A DNA stretch of 44,561 bases from Weissella viridescens. GTDB taxonomy: Bacteria > Bacillota > Bacilli > Lactobacillales > Lactobacillaceae. The DNA lies in NCBI RefSeq assembly GCF_001437355.1, contig NZ_JQBM01000006.1, forward strand, positions 5,901-50,461. The letters are read 5' to 3'. The notes beneath the pieces are model-generated. The model searched no databases. It saw only the letters and a program-made list of their open reading frames with translations, and was not told the origin of the DNA. The translations under genes were made by a program, and so were the position numbers. Shown here piece after piece: positions 25,586-33,777 of the stretch; the first letter of the stretch is position 1; each line of letters starts with the position of its first letter.

Positions 25586-26377
25586 TTACTGGTATTGGGC
25601 AATTAAAGCCTTCAACTCAGCCTGGGCTGCTGCATCTTCAGAAACTTGGAACGTCTCGTCTGGGGCATATTCTGAAATATATTCACCATCATCATCATAT
25701 TCACCAAATCCAATATTGGTTGAAGCTGGACTACCATTACCTAACTTCAGTTCATAGACGACACCATTATCACCAAGGAGATACTTAGAGATTGGCTTAT
25801 CAAAATTCATATCCACAGAGTAGTTGCCAGCCATTGAACTTTCGGCTGAAAGATCTTGTTGACCAATCTTGCCTGATTTTGACTTATAAAAGACACAGCC
25901 ACCAAGTGAATGGATTTTAAACCCAGCTTTTCCTGGATTGTCTTGATTTTGCACTTGAATTTCACCATCAGGAGAATCTGCATACCAATCACCACGACCA
26001 GCAGCACCATGATCAAAATACCAATCAGTTACAGCCATGTGACCTATCTTGGCCCGTTCACCAGCCCAGTTATTGAAAGCTTGATTGATTTTTTCAGCTT
26101 GCGCCGCTGTTAAATTCACGGATGACTTATTGGTATGGCTCTCACTCGACATTGTTGATGAATCCGCGGATGCTTGCGCCTCAGATTCCGATGATGCTTT
26201 CTTTGCCTGCCGTGATGATTCTGACATTGAACGTTCTTTGGCAGCCAAACTTGAGCTTGAAGCTGACATTTCAACTTTTTGCACGTGATGCTTTGCAAAG
26301 GCAGCACCTGCAAAAATTGACCCTCCCAATAAAACAACTAGCCCTAAAATAACTAACCAAACCTGTTTCTTTTTCAT
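25586..26377 (-). CDS. Anchored extracellular protein, DUF4767-like
   Basis: 263 residues: a basic N-terminus and one hydrophobic helix (about 6-28), a Ser/Ala/Glu-rich linker (about 38-85), then a globular domain with WAGERAKIGHMAVTDWYFDHG (key residues W104, D117 and D121, approximately) and GDWYADSPDGEIQVQNQ. This domain resembles DUF4767, found in Lactobacillales surface proteins of unknown role. The helix region has no lipobox Cys, so it is either a signal anchor or a cleaved secretion signal. GGAG precedes the ATG. It lies between the HxlR gene and the membrane-protein gene on one transcript. Confidence 0.75.
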   Translation of the reverse strand: MKKKQVWLVILGLVVLLGGSIFAGAAFAKHHVQKVEMSASSSSLAAKERSMSESSRQAKKASSESEAQASADSSTMSSESHTNKSSVNLTAAQAEKINQAFNNWAGERAKIGHMAVTDWYFDHGAAGRGDWYADSPDGEIQVQNQDNPGKAGFKIHSLGGCVFYKSKSGKIGQQDLSAESSMAGNYSVDMNFDKPISKYLLGDNGVVYELKLGNGSPASTNIGFGEYDDDGEYISEYAPDETFQVSEDAAAQAELKALIAQYQ

Positions 26378-26404
26378 TTCCCAACTCCATAATTCCTAAT
26401 TTAT

Positions 26405-26770
26405 TTATGATTCATCTGCACCATCATTGGTTCGGGAATGTACCTTATCGGCATAATTCTCGCCCCAAACGGCCATTGCCTGAATAACTGGCTTAAGGGT
26501 TGCGCCAAAGTTGGTCACCCGATACTCCGTCTTAACCGGTACAACCGGATAGACTGTTTTATGAATGACCCCATCATCCTCTAGTTCTGCCAATTGTTTG
26601 GCTAACATGCGTTTGGAAACATATGGTAATTTTTCCTGTAATTCAGAAAAGCGTAACACCGTATTCTCAAATAAATGATACAAAATCACACTTTTCCATT
26701 TACCGGCAATAAACTGTAAAGTGTTTTGTACTGGACAACCCACATCGCAATCATATAATTTACGCATCAT
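26405..26770 (-). CDS. HxlR-family winged-helix regulator
   Basis: 121 residues. The HxlR/YodB signature is clear: CPVQNTLQFIAGKWKSVILYHL, then LRFSELQEKLPYVSKRMLAKQLAELEDDGVIHK. Two N-terminal cysteines (C8 and C12) sit where Bacillus YodB and relatives have a redox- or quinone-sensing Cys. Two ATGs lie in tandem after GGAGG; the second (26767) has the better spacing. It is divergent from a quinone-oxidoreductase-like gene, the classic target of such regulators, and leads the DUF4767 unit. Confidence 0.9.
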   Translation of the reverse strand: MMRKLYDCDVGCPVQNTLQFIAGKWKSVILYHLFENTVLRFSELQEKLPYVSKRMLAKQLAELEDDGVIHKTVYPVVPVKTEYRVTNFGATLKPVIQAMAVWGENYADKVHSRTNDGADES

Positions 26771-26787
26771 ATTACCTCCGCTACTCT

Positions 26788-26796
26788 ATCATACCA
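26788..26796 (-). promoter_or_regulatory. Extended -10 promoter of the HxlR unit
   Basis: TGGTATGAT on the minus strand is an extended -10 element 18 bases from the first ATG, with only a weak -35. A divergent promoter for the oxidoreductase must lie in the same 106-base gap but is less clear. Confidence 0.5.
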
Positions 26797-26876
26797 TTTT
26801 AAACGGGGTGCACAATAATTCACCTCTTCCCATTCATTTAAATAGGTGTAGTATATGAGTTGTCAGGAGGTATGAT

Positions 26877-27905
26877 ATGAATAATTCAATGAAAGCTGTT
26901 GGTTTCTACCAACATTTACCTATTACAGACCCTGCTAGTTTTGAAGACGTAACAATCCCCATCCTCACACCAGGGGCCCATGACTTACTTGTCCAAGTAC
27001 AAGGTGTTTCTGTTAACCCCGTGGATACAGGCGTTCGTAAGGGGGGCCGTAAAAACAAATTAGCACACCCTAAAATTATTGGTTGGGATTCAGTCGGCAC
27101 GGTCACAGCCGTTGGTCCTGAGGTTACTTTGTTTACTCCAGGCGATCGCGTTTGGTATGCTGGCGAATTTACAAAAGCTGGTAGTGATGAAGAATTTCAA
27201 ACCATCGATGAACGCATTGTTGGTCATGCTCCCCAAAAATTAACCGATCAACAAGCTGCTGCCATTCCGCTGGTGGGTTTAACAGCTTATGAAGCTTTAT
27301 TTGAAAAAATGCATTTAGACTTCACCTCACACCAAGGTGAAAGTATCTTAATCATCAATGGATCTGGTGGTGTCGGCTCAATGGCTGTGCAACTCGCTAA
27401 GTTAGCTGGTTTGACTGTCATTGCAACAGCCTCTAAACCCGCTTCAATCGATTGGGTTAACCAACTTGGTACAGATTACGTGGTTGACCACCATCAAGAT
27501 TTAGTTAAGCAAGTACGCGCCCTAGGTTTTAAAAATGTTGATTATATTTTGAATCTAAATAATTTGGATGCTCATTGGCAAGAAATTGCTGAATTAATTC
27601 GCCCCGACGGGATGATTGCGGCAACAACTGAAAATCATCGTTTAATTGACTTACAAGCTTTAACCAAGAAACGTGCAACGTTTGCTTGGGAATGGATGTA
27701 TAGCAAGTCATATTACCAAACTGAGAACATGATTACACAACATGATATTTTGGATCATATTGCCCAGTTATATAACGACAAAGCGCTCCAACCAATAGAT
27801 ACTGTGTATTATCATCCTATTAACGCTCAGAATATGCGGAAAGCGCATGCTGATGTTGAATCTGGCCATATGGTCGGTAAAGTAAGCCTAACTGCTTGGT
27901 CGTAA
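26877..27905 (+). CDS. Zinc-independent alcohol dehydrogenase / quinone oxidoreductase family protein
   Basis: 342 residues of the medium-chain dehydrogenase family, ZADH/quinone reductase branch. The N-terminal GroES-like domain has VSVNPVDTGVRKGG and the nucleotide site is NGSGGVGSMAVQLAK. There are no cysteines and no structural zinc lobe, so it is not a zinc alcohol dehydrogenase despite common naming. It likely reduces quinones or enals with NADPH. AGGAGG lies six bases before the ATG. The divergent HxlR gene is its probable regulator. Confidence 0.9.
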   Translation: MNNSMKAVGFYQHLPITDPASFEDVTIPILTPGAHDLLVQVQGVSVNPVDTGVRKGGRKNKLAHPKIIGWDSVGTVTAVGPEVTLFTPGDRVWYAGEFTKAGSDEEFQTIDERIVGHAPQKLTDQQAAAIPLVGLTAYEALFEKMHLDFTSHQGESILIINGSGGVGSMAVQLAKLAGLTVIATASKPASIDWVNQLGTDYVVDHHQDLVKQVRALGFKNVDYILNLNNLDAHWQEIAELIRPDGMIAATTENHRLIDLQALTKKRATFAWEWMYSKSYYQTENMITQHDILDHIAQLYNDKALQPIDTVYYHPINAQNMRKAHADVESGHMVGKVSLTAWS

Positions 27906-27916
27906 TTTAAATAAAC

Positions 27917-27944
27917 GGCGTCCCTTATTTGGGACGCCTTATTT
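27917..27944 (+). terminator. Terminator of the oxidoreductase gene
   Basis: A perfect eight-pair GGCGTCCC/GGGACGCC stem with a six-base loop, followed by the broken T run TTATTTG. Confidence 0.8.
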
Positions 27945-28024
27945 GATTCAGGTATCCTGTATTTATTTACGCTCTATTTTCGTATAGAATAGTATGATAA
28001 CAGTGCGCGGGAGGGATAACGAGT

Positions 28025-28891
28025 ATGCGGAAATATATGAAAAAATTCATGAATAGCTCAGCCATGCAAACAATCGTCGATTATTGCACACGCATCTACT
28101 TGGGTTATTCGAGTGCCGCAATTACCTACTATGCCCTCCTCGCCATCCTACCAACGCTAATTGTCGCTGGTAATTTACTATCAATCCTCAATTTAAGTTT
28201 AAATAACGTGATGCATTTTCTCAATCACTCACTGCCACCATCCGCTTTAACGATTGTCCGTCCTATTATTAAATCAATTCTAACGCAACACGGGTTAGGC
28301 GGTTTTTCAATTTCCTTAGTCGTTATGCTCTGGACAATGTCCCGCATGGTTGCATCCATTCGCATTTCGCAAAATACTATTTATGGGGTCAAACCAAAAC
28401 ATATCGCCATTATTGACCAGTTTGTTTCTTTCTTCTGGCTTATTTTAATTCTTGGAATTATCGCTGCCTTGTTAATGTTTGCCGCCTTCGGTTCAAATAT
28501 TCTTGATGCTCTACCAATCAGACAATCAACGATTAACCACATTAACGCAACGCGACCGTACATCGTTGCAATTGGACTTTTCATTGGTGTTAGTCTTTTC
28601 AATTGGTTGTTGCCTGCCAAAAAGCCCTGGCTACCTTGGGCGCTGTTGGGAACATTCCTCGAAGTATCAGCGTTCATGCTCTTAACTCAAGCTTTCAGTG
28701 CTTATGTTTCAATCATCGCAAAAGCTTATTCTTTTTATCAGGCCATTGGTTCGGTGATTGTCGCCATGCTCTGGTTAAATTTCATGGCCTTGATTAGTAA
28801 TATCTGTACGATTATTACAGCTATTTTAAATGATTTTTGGCCCGGAACCTCATTACGACGGCGTTCACCATTCCAAGCCCGCGTGAAGTAA
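28025..28891 (+). CDS. YihY/BrkB-family membrane protein
   Basis: 288 residues with about six membrane helices (first about 33-53, last about 235-262). The conserved opening SSAAITYYALLAILPTLIVAGNLL and the region QAFSAYVSIIAKAYSFYQAIGSVIVAMLWLNFMA identify the family. Key residues are the Y-Y-A and Y-x-x-x-G-S motifs. The family was once named ribonuclease BN in error; its function is unknown, perhaps transport. GGGAGG lies ten bases before the ATG. Monocistronic. Confidence 0.92.
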   Translation: MRKYMKKFMNSSAMQTIVDYCTRIYLGYSSAAITYYALLAILPTLIVAGNLLSILNLSLNNVMHFLNHSLPPSALTIVRPIIKSILTQHGLGGFSISLVVMLWTMSRMVASIRISQNTIYGVKPKHIAIIDQFVSFFWLILILGIIAALLMFAAFGSNILDALPIRQSTINHINATRPYIVAIGLFIGVSLFNWLLPAKKPWLPWALLGTFLEVSAFMLLTQAFSAYVSIIAKAYSFYQAIGSVIVAMLWLNFMALISNICTIITAILNDFWPGTSLRRRSPFQARVK

Positions 28892-29010
28892 CAAAATTTA
28901 AGTTCCGTTTCAGCCCTGCTTATCAAATGTTTAAGCTAACGGCGTTATATTATATTCATACCTAATTAAGAGAAAAGCAACCCATACTTTTTTCATAAAC
29001 CTACTCCTAT

Positions 29011-29046
29011 AAAAAACACCAGGAATCCACCTGGTGTTTTTTTTGC
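29011..29046 (+). terminator. Terminator of the YihY gene
   Basis: A perfect nine-pair stem (29015-29023 with 29030-29038) and eight T. It is 120 bases past the stop; that stretch holds no gene I can see. Confidence 0.9.
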
Positions 29047-29058
29047 ACTATTTTGCGA

Positions 29059-29088
29059 AAAGAAAAACCCCTGCCAGTGGTAGGGGTT
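29059..29088 (-). terminator. Terminator of uppP
   Basis: On the minus strand a ten-position stem with one mismatch (29079-29088 with 29066-29075), a three-base loop and a T-rich tail lie ten bases past the uppP stop. Confidence 0.88.
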
Positions 29089-29097
29089 TTCGTTTAA

Positions 29098-29937
29098 TTA
29101 AGCTTTAATAACACCAACTAAGATCAAGGCGATAACTAAAATACCAACCGCAATTCGGTAGTATCCAAAGGCCTTAAAGTCGTTCTTCTTAACATAATCA
29201 AGCAAGAACTTAATGGCGATATATGCAACAACCCATGAAACCATGAATCCAACAAACAGTACCCCAGATTGAATCATGGTAAAGCTACCACCCTTGAGGA
29301 AGTAACTACCAAGCTTCAAGATTGCGATACCGAACATCATTGGAATACTCATGAAGAATGAGAATTCTGTTGCCACGAAACGTGAGGCACCTAAGAGCAA
29401 AGCCCCTAAGATAGTTGCCCCTGAACGTGATGTTCCTGGGATGATGGCTAGCACTTGGAAGAATCCAATGAATAATGCCATCTTGTAACTCATAGCATTC
29501 AAATCCGTCAACCATGGTTGCTTGTCAGACAAGTAATTTTCAATAATGATAAACAAGAAACCATAAAGGATCAACATTGTAGCAACAACCCAAACGTTGT
29601 CGCCCATGTAATCATTCAAGGCTAACCCGATAATCGCTGAAGGCAACACTCCGACGATAACCTTCGACCACAAACGCCAAGTTTGATTCTTCTCAACTTG
29701 CGTCTTAGAGGGGGCAAATGGGTTCAGCTTATTGAAATAAAGCTGTAGCACGGCCATAATCGCCCCCAGTTGAATCACATATTCATACATGTGAGTGAAG
29801 GCTTTGGTCCAAACCGCACCACCGGGAATTCCCATTAGTGAGTCGGCGATAATAATATGCCCCGTTGATGAAATTGGTAGGAATTCAGTAATTCCTTCGA
29901 CAATTCCAATAATAAAGGACTTTAAAAGTTCAATCAT
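29098..29937 (-). CDS. uppP: Undecaprenyl-diphosphatase
   Basis: 279 residues, polytopic. Recycles undecaprenyl pyrophosphate at the membrane for wall synthesis; overproduction gives bacitracin resistance. Both catalytic motifs are present: EGITEFLPISSTGH at 14-27 and PGTSRSGATI near 163-172. AGGAG lies seven bases before the ATG. It is divergent from the PspC gene. UppP is known as the receptor of some two-peptide bacteriocins (lactococcin G type); no link with the peptide in this window is shown. Confidence 0.97.
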   Translation of the reverse strand: MIELLKSFIIGIVEGITEFLPISSTGHIIIADSLMGIPGGAVWTKAFTHMYEYVIQLGAIMAVLQLYFNKLNPFAPSKTQVEKNQTWRLWSKVIVGVLPSAIIGLALNDYMGDNVWVVATMLILYGFLFIIIENYLSDKQPWLTDLNAMSYKMALFIGFFQVLAIIPGTSRSGATILGALLLGASRFVATEFSFFMSIPMMFGIAILKLGSYFLKGGSFTMIQSGVLFVGFMVSWVVAYIAIKFLLDYVKKNDFKAFGYYRIAVGILVIALILVGVIKA

Positions 29938-29965
29938 AAGTTATCTCCTATATTTACTTAACATT

Positions 29966-29974
29966 ACCATACCA
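29966..29974 (-). promoter_or_regulatory. Possible extended -10 promoter of uppP
   Basis: TGGTATGGT on the minus strand lies 29 bases upstream of the uppP start, with no clear -35. Confidence 0.35.
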
Positions 29975-30027
29975 AAAATTTACAGCTAGCAAAACCTTTA
30001 TGCACTTTTTTTAATTCTTTTTAAATT

Positions 30028-30059
30028 AGCGTATAATATCCCTTGCAATGTTATACGCT
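30028..30059. promoter_or_regulatory. Inverted repeat over the PspC promoter
   Basis: AGCGTATAA (30028-30036) and TTATACGCT (30051-30059) are perfect 9-bp arms 14 bases apart. They flank the -35 hexamer of the pspC promoter, so a bound regulator would block or recruit polymerase there. Confidence 0.6.
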
Positions 30060-30071
30060 GTACAGTATAAT
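30043..30071 (+). promoter_or_regulatory. Promoter of the PspC gene
   Basis: TTGCAA (30043-30048), 17 bases, then a perfect TATAAT (30066-30071). A second TATAAT lies at 30032-30037. The start codon is 42 bases downstream. Confidence 0.65.
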
Positions 30072-30113
30072 TTTATGTATAAACTAATCGTAATTGAAAT
30101 AGGAGAAAATATT

Positions 30114-30356
30114 ATGAAGAAGAAATTATATAAGTCAGATAACCGTGTCCTTGCTGGAGTTCTTGGTGGCGTTGCCAACTACCTAAACATTGATCCAACT
30201 GTCATTCGTATTCTATTCGTTATCATTGCGTTCATCACTGGTTTTGTACCCTGTGTGATTTTCTATATTATCGCTGCAATGATTATGCCCGATATGCCTA
30301 ACTTCTCACAATATGAACGTGAAGATGTGACGCCTAACAAAGATGACGAAATCTAA
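30114..30356 (+). CDS. PspC-domain envelope protein
   Basis: 80 residues from the ATG at 30114, which has AGGAG eight bases upstream; a longer in-frame start lies in the promoter and is rejected. The PspC fold is plain: KKLYKSDNRVLAGVLGGVANYL, then DPTVIRILFVI and a long hydrophobic helix (about 33-60, with an FVPC segment), ending in a short acidic cytoplasmic tail. Proteins of this kind respond to envelope stress in Firmicutes (LiaR-type regulons). No pspA or liaF partner is nearby. Confidence 0.92.
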   Translation: MKKKLYKSDNRVLAGVLGGVANYLNIDPTVIRILFVIIAFITGFVPCVIFYIIAAMIMPDMPNFSQYEREDVTPNKDDEI

Positions 30357-30363
30357 TTAAACT

Positions 30364-30402
30364 AAAACACTGCCGAGCTTTATGCTCAGCAGTGTTTTTT
30401 TA
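30364..30402. terminator. Bidirectional terminator between the PspC and LCP genes
   Basis: A 12-position stem with one mismatch (30367-30378 with 30384-30395) and a long T run on the plus strand. On the minus strand it begins just after the LCP stop, with the weaker run TTTTAGTTT. Confidence 0.88.
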
Positions 30403-31518
30403 TGGTGTTGGTAAGCCGCTTTGTGCAAGATCGGTCTCAGAAACCTCACCACCGTAAAGAGGTCCCGTTTCTGCTGGTTTCAAATCAAGGGCTTTACGCA
30501 GCTGATTCGTTACCGATTGCTTTACTTCACTACTAATAAATTCTGAGGATCCCCGTTTTGTATCGTATGTTTGTCCAGTCAAATGACCCGTTTTAATGGT
30601 CTTACCTGCTAACAAGTAATTACCACTAATTTGTTCAATATCATGTGATGACAAATCAGTCTTTACTGACTGGCTCACGGCCGAAATAAAGTCAGCATCA
30701 GCTAACCGAAGCGGGTTAGACAAGGCTTTCTTTGAAATTCCTTGAATGACTAAACGTTGCCGTGCTTGACGTCCATAGTCCCCCTGCGGATCTTGATAAC
30801 GCATTCGTGAAAAAGCTAACGCCGCTTTTCCATCCATCCGATCATATGAATGGGTGACATCATCCTTACCCGTGTGCGTAAAGTGGGTCGACCCTTTGGT
30901 GAATTTATACAAATTACCTGGATCACTATGGGCCGTTTCAGGATTAAACTCGAAGGTTAATGGCGAAGCAACTTGAATGCCACCCAACTCATTCACAACC
31001 TGTTCCAACCCACGCATATTCACAATGGCGTAGTAGTCAATCGGGACGTTTAACCACTGCTGTACCGTCTGAATCGACGTTTTAGCTGACCCATATTCAT
31101 AGGCCGAATTTAACTTCGCTGGAAATTCGCTCTCATAACCTACTGGCGCCACAATACTATCTCGTGGTAGTGACACAAGTGTCGTTGTCTTCTTTTGTGG
31201 ATTCACAACTGCCAACATTAACGAATCTGTTCGTCCCTTATAATTACGTCCGAATTCCCCAGTATCGGTCCCCATTAATAAAATAGAAAACGGTTTACGT
31301 TGCTTTAATAATTTGCTACCATTGCGCTCTTTCTTTACATGCGCCGGCTGATAGGCTTGATTCATCGCGCGATTCGCATTGACTAAAGTATGCACCCCAA
31401 AGCCAATCCCAATTGCCATAATGAGCAGCGTTATCGCTAACACAATGTTGCGTTCACGATACGCTGACTTGATGTACCGTGGTCCACGGACAACACGTCG
31501 CTTTTTTCTATCTGACAT
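30400..31518 (-). CDS. LytR-CpsA-Psr (LCP) family ligase
   Basis: 372 residues from the ATG at 31518 (MSDRKKRR), preceded by a G-rich site; an ATG four bases earlier in another frame stops at once. A basic N-terminus and one membrane helix (about 25-46) precede the external LCP domain with SILLMGTDTGEFGR, GRTDSLMLAVVNP, SLPRDS and RMRYQDPQGDYGRQARQ. These Arg/Asp residues bind the lipid pyrophosphate. LCP enzymes attach teichoic acid or polysaccharide to peptidoglycan. It follows thyA by 31 bases and may share its transcript. Confidence 0.94.
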   Translation of the reverse strand: MSDRKKRRVVRGPRYIKSAYRERNIVLAITLLIMAIGIGFGVHTLVNANRAMNQAYQPAHVKKERNGSKLLKQRKPFSILLMGTDTGEFGRNYKGRTDSLMLAVVNPQKKTTTLVSLPRDSIVAPVGYESEFPAKLNSAYEYGSAKTSIQTVQQWLNVPIDYYAIVNMRGLEQVVNELGGIQVASPLTFEFNPETAHSDPGNLYKFTKGSTHFTHTGKDDVTHSYDRMDGKAALAFSRMRYQDPQGDYGRQARQRLVIQGISKKALSNPLRLADADFISAVSQSVKTDLSSHDIEQISGNYLLAGKTIKTGHLTGQTYDTKRGSSEFISSEVKQSVTNQLRKALDLKPAETGPLYGGEVSETDLAQSGLPTP

Positions 31519-31549
31519 GCATGGTGCCCCCCCTCGCTCCATTACTATC

Positions 31550-32506
31550 TTAAACAGCCACAGGGGCCTTAATTGACTTACTTGGATGATAATTTTTGAT
31601 TTTAATGTCATCCATTGTATAGTCGAAAATTGATTTAACATCTGGGTTTAACCAAAGTTCAGGTAAATCAGCCATTGGTCGCGCTAATTGTTCTTCTACT
31701 TGGTCCACGTGATTATTGTAAATATGCGCATCCCCTAATGTATGCACAAATTCACCCGCTTCATAACCCGTTTGAGCTGCTACCATGTGTAACAACAATG
31801 AATATGAAGCAATGTTAAATGGGACCCCTAGAAACATATCAGCTGATCGCTGGTACAATTGCAAACTAATCTTTCCATCTGCTACATAGAATTGGAACAG
31901 CGCATGACATGGTGGCAAAGCTTGGGTTGGCACTGCTTCAGGATTCCATGCCGTCACAATCAGACGACGTGAGTCTGGGTGCGTCTTAATTTGTTCGGTG
32001 ACATCCGCCATTTGATCAATAAAACCACCCTGGACTTTCTTCCAGTGGCGCCATTGTGCGCCATACACATCCCCAAGTTCACCAAATTCTGCCGCAAATG
32101 CATCATCCGATAAAATCTTATCGACAAAAATCTCGTGTTGCTTATCATATTCGGCAGCAAAATCTTCATCGACTAAAGAGCGACGTCCAAAATCAGACAT
32201 GTCAGGTCCAGTATAACTATCTGACTCAACCCAATTTTTAAAAGCCCATTCGTCCCAAATATGATTATTATTTTCCAACAAGAATTTAATATTGGTATTT
32301 CCTTGTAGGAACCACAACAACTCACTCTTAATTAGTTTAAATGGTACCCGCTTAGTAGTGAGAAGCGGAAAGCCTTCTGCCATATCAAACCGCATTTGAC
32401 GCCCTAAAACAGAACGCGTCCCAGTGCCGGTACGATCTGTCTTAACAGCCCCATTTTCTAAAATATCTTGGAGGGTATCCAAGTAAGCTTGTTCATTCTG
32501 GCTCAT
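31550..32506 (-). CDS. thyA: Thymidylate synthase
   Basis: 318 residues. Makes dTMP from dUMP with methylene-tetrahydrofolate. The catalytic Cys is residue 200 in [14 protein letters not shown] and is the only cysteine in the protein. The insertion at about 90-140 is the one seen in the long Lactobacillus form, absent from E. coli ThyA. The start overlaps the dCMP deaminase stop by four bases (ATGA), linking dUMP supply and use. The dihydrofolate reductase gene often found next to thyA is not here. Confidence 0.98.
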   Translation of the reverse strand: MSQNEQAYLDTLQDILENGAVKTDRTGTGTRSVLGRQMRFDMAEGFPLLTTKRVPFKLIKSELLWFLQGNTNIKFLLENNNHIWDEWAFKNWVESDSYTGPDMSDFGRRSLVDEDFAAEYDKQHEIFVDKILSDDAFAAEFGELGDVYGAQWRHWKKVQGGFIDQMADVTEQIKTHPDSRRLIVTAWNPEAVPTQALPPCHALFQFYVADGKISLQLYQRSADMFLGVPFNIASYSLLLHMVAAQTGYEAGEFVHTLGDAHIYNNHVDQVEEQLARPMADLPELWLNPDVKSIFDYTMDDIKIKNYHPSKSIKAPVAV

Positions 32507-33000
32507 TCCGTATCTCCTTGTGTTGAATCAATATATTTCTCAAAGTGTAACTTTTCAATATCATCAGCTGTAATCGTCACTTGTTCTAAGGCAACATGCT
32601 TTTCATCAATCAACGTCATCGCAAAATCATCGTTGCGGTAGTTACGTAAGTAATTAATTTTCTTTATCCCTGCTTGTAATAGTAGCTTTGTACAATATAC
32701 ACACGGGAAATCTGTGACATAAATTTCGGCATCATCTGATGAAATCCCCATTTTAGCCATTTGCATCAAGGCATTTTGTTCGGCATGAACGGCACGAATA
32801 CAATGACCATCAACCATTAAATCGCCGACCTCATCACAATGTGGCGTTCCTGAAACTGAACCATTATACCCACTGGCAATAATACGTCCGTCTTTGACAA
32901 TAACTGCTCCTACTTGTAAACGGGTACAGGTACCACGTGACGCTAACATCACTGCTTGCAACATAAAATAGGTTGGCCAGGCAATTCGCTTTTCAGTCAT
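32503..33000 (-). CDS. comEB: dCMP deaminase (ComEB type)
   Basis: 165 residues from the ATG at 33000; an in-frame GTG three codons upstream overlaps the GAGGTGG ribosome site and is rejected. The zinc site is complete: HAE at 72-74 and PCVYC (C100 and C103), with further cysteines at 25, 55 and 67. It deaminates dCMP to dUMP, which the coupled ThyA then methylates. In Bacillus the orthologue lies in the comE operon; here it is paired with thyA. Confidence 0.95.
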   Translation of the reverse strand: MTEKRIAWPTYFMLQAVMLASRGTCTRLQVGAVIVKDGRIIASGYNGSVSGTPHCDEVGDLMVDGHCIRAVHAEQNALMQMAKMGISSDDAEIYVTDFPCVYCTKLLLQAGIKKINYLRNYRNDDFAMTLIDEKHVALEQVTITADDIEKLHFEKYIDSTQGDTE

Positions 33001-33203
33001 TTTTTCCACCTCAATTTATTTCTAACTCCCATCATACCGCATTCATGACCAGATTAAAATCGTTCCATACACCCCAACCATGATTTTTTAGTCTTCAAAT
33101 TTATAGCTCCTAAAAATTTCTAAATAATACCTTTTTCCGTCAATCAGCGTCAGGCTGTATTAAAAAGATTAATAAATTCATTTAATAAAAAGCACCTTTC
33201 ATA

Positions 33204-33223
33204 TTTACCATAATTATGGTAAA
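33204..33223. promoter_or_regulatory. Perfect 20-bp palindrome at the veg promoter
   Basis: TTTACCATAA followed by TTATGGTAAA is a perfect palindrome with no central gap. It overlaps the extended -10 element of veg, so a dimeric repressor bound here would cover the promoter. It does not match a consensus I can name with confidence. Confidence 0.6.
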
Positions 33224-33225
33224 AT
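33217..33225 (+). promoter_or_regulatory. Extended -10 promoter of veg
   Basis: TGGTAAAAT is an extended -10 with a poor -35. The leader of about 90 bases has two small hairpins; the second (33293-33298 with 33302-33307) ends two bases before the AAAGGAAG site. The rest of the 323-base gap from 33001 holds only A/T-rich sequence and the weak promoter of the deaminase gene. Confidence 0.55.
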
Positions 33226-33323
33226 AAAAAAAGGCCTTGTCGTACATAAAATTCAGGCTTAAAGTAGTCTCGATCTCATTTGTCGAGAGAAGGCGAGATT
33301 GTCTCGCGAAAGGAAGTGTTTCT

Positions 33324-33557
33324 ATGCCTGCATCATTAGTAGAAATTAAACAAAATCTTGATAACCATCTTGGTGAAACGGTAACGTTGATTACCCACGA
33401 AAGTCGTCATCGTACAATTGAACATCAAGCAATTGTACGTGAAACTTTCCCTGCTGTTTTTGTTTTAGATTTAAAGCAAGACGGCCACGAATTTGATCGT
33501 GCATCATTTAGTTATACTGACGTCTTAACTGAAAACATTGAAATTAATTTTAATTAA
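33324..33557 (+). CDS. veg: Veg family protein
   Basis: 77 residues from the ATG at 33324, which has AAAGGAAG upstream; a longer in-frame start in the leader is rejected. The sequence LVEIKQNLDNHLGETVTLI and FPAVFVLDLKQDG, ending SYTDVLTENIEINFN, matches Bacillus Veg along its length. Veg is an abundant small protein that stimulates biofilm matrix genes in Bacillus. In many Firmicutes it follows rsmA (ksgA); here it lies about 4.4 kb away with its own promoter and terminator. Confidence 0.93.
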   Translation: MPASLVEIKQNLDNHLGETVTLITHESRHRTIEHQAIVRETFPAVFVLDLKQDGHEFDRASFSYTDVLTENIEINFN

Positions 33558-33588
33558 GCACCAGCAATTTGCTTTTGTTTTATTATAC

Positions 33589-33628
33589 TAAAAACCAGAA
33601 CCAATTTAAATTTGGTTCTGGTTTTTTT
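33589..33628 (+). terminator. Terminator of veg
   Basis: A long A/T- and G/C-mixed perfect stem (AAAACCAGAACCAA with its complement) and a seven-base T run. Confidence 0.93.
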
Positions 33629-33713
33629 GCGTTCTTTTTTGTGTTAATTATTTTTGCATCCTCATTTATTAATACGATTTTTTCATCTAGCCTTATGAAT
33701 TAAGCGGCCTTTC

Positions 33714-33743
33714 TTGACAAATTTATCATTTTATTCTAATAAT
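33714..33743 (+). promoter_or_regulatory. Promoter of ilvE
   Basis: TTGACA (33714-33719), an 18-base spacer and AATAAT (33738-33743). The start codon is 34 bases further on. No T-box or CodY-like site was seen in the 220-base gap. Confidence 0.6.
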
Positions 33744-33777
33744 TAAACAATCTAAAATAAGAAAGTTGGTATTCCAC

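Noticed and set aside
25429..25788. His-rich plus-strand reading frame across the DUF4767 and membrane-protein genes
   Set aside because: The His runs are the complement of Asp/Glu/Tyr-rich codons on the real strand; it spans two genes.
29098..29937. UppP as the receptor of the local peptide
   Set aside because: UppP is a receptor for other bacteriocin classes; leaderless peptides of this type are mostly thought to act without a receptor, so proximity alone is not evidence.
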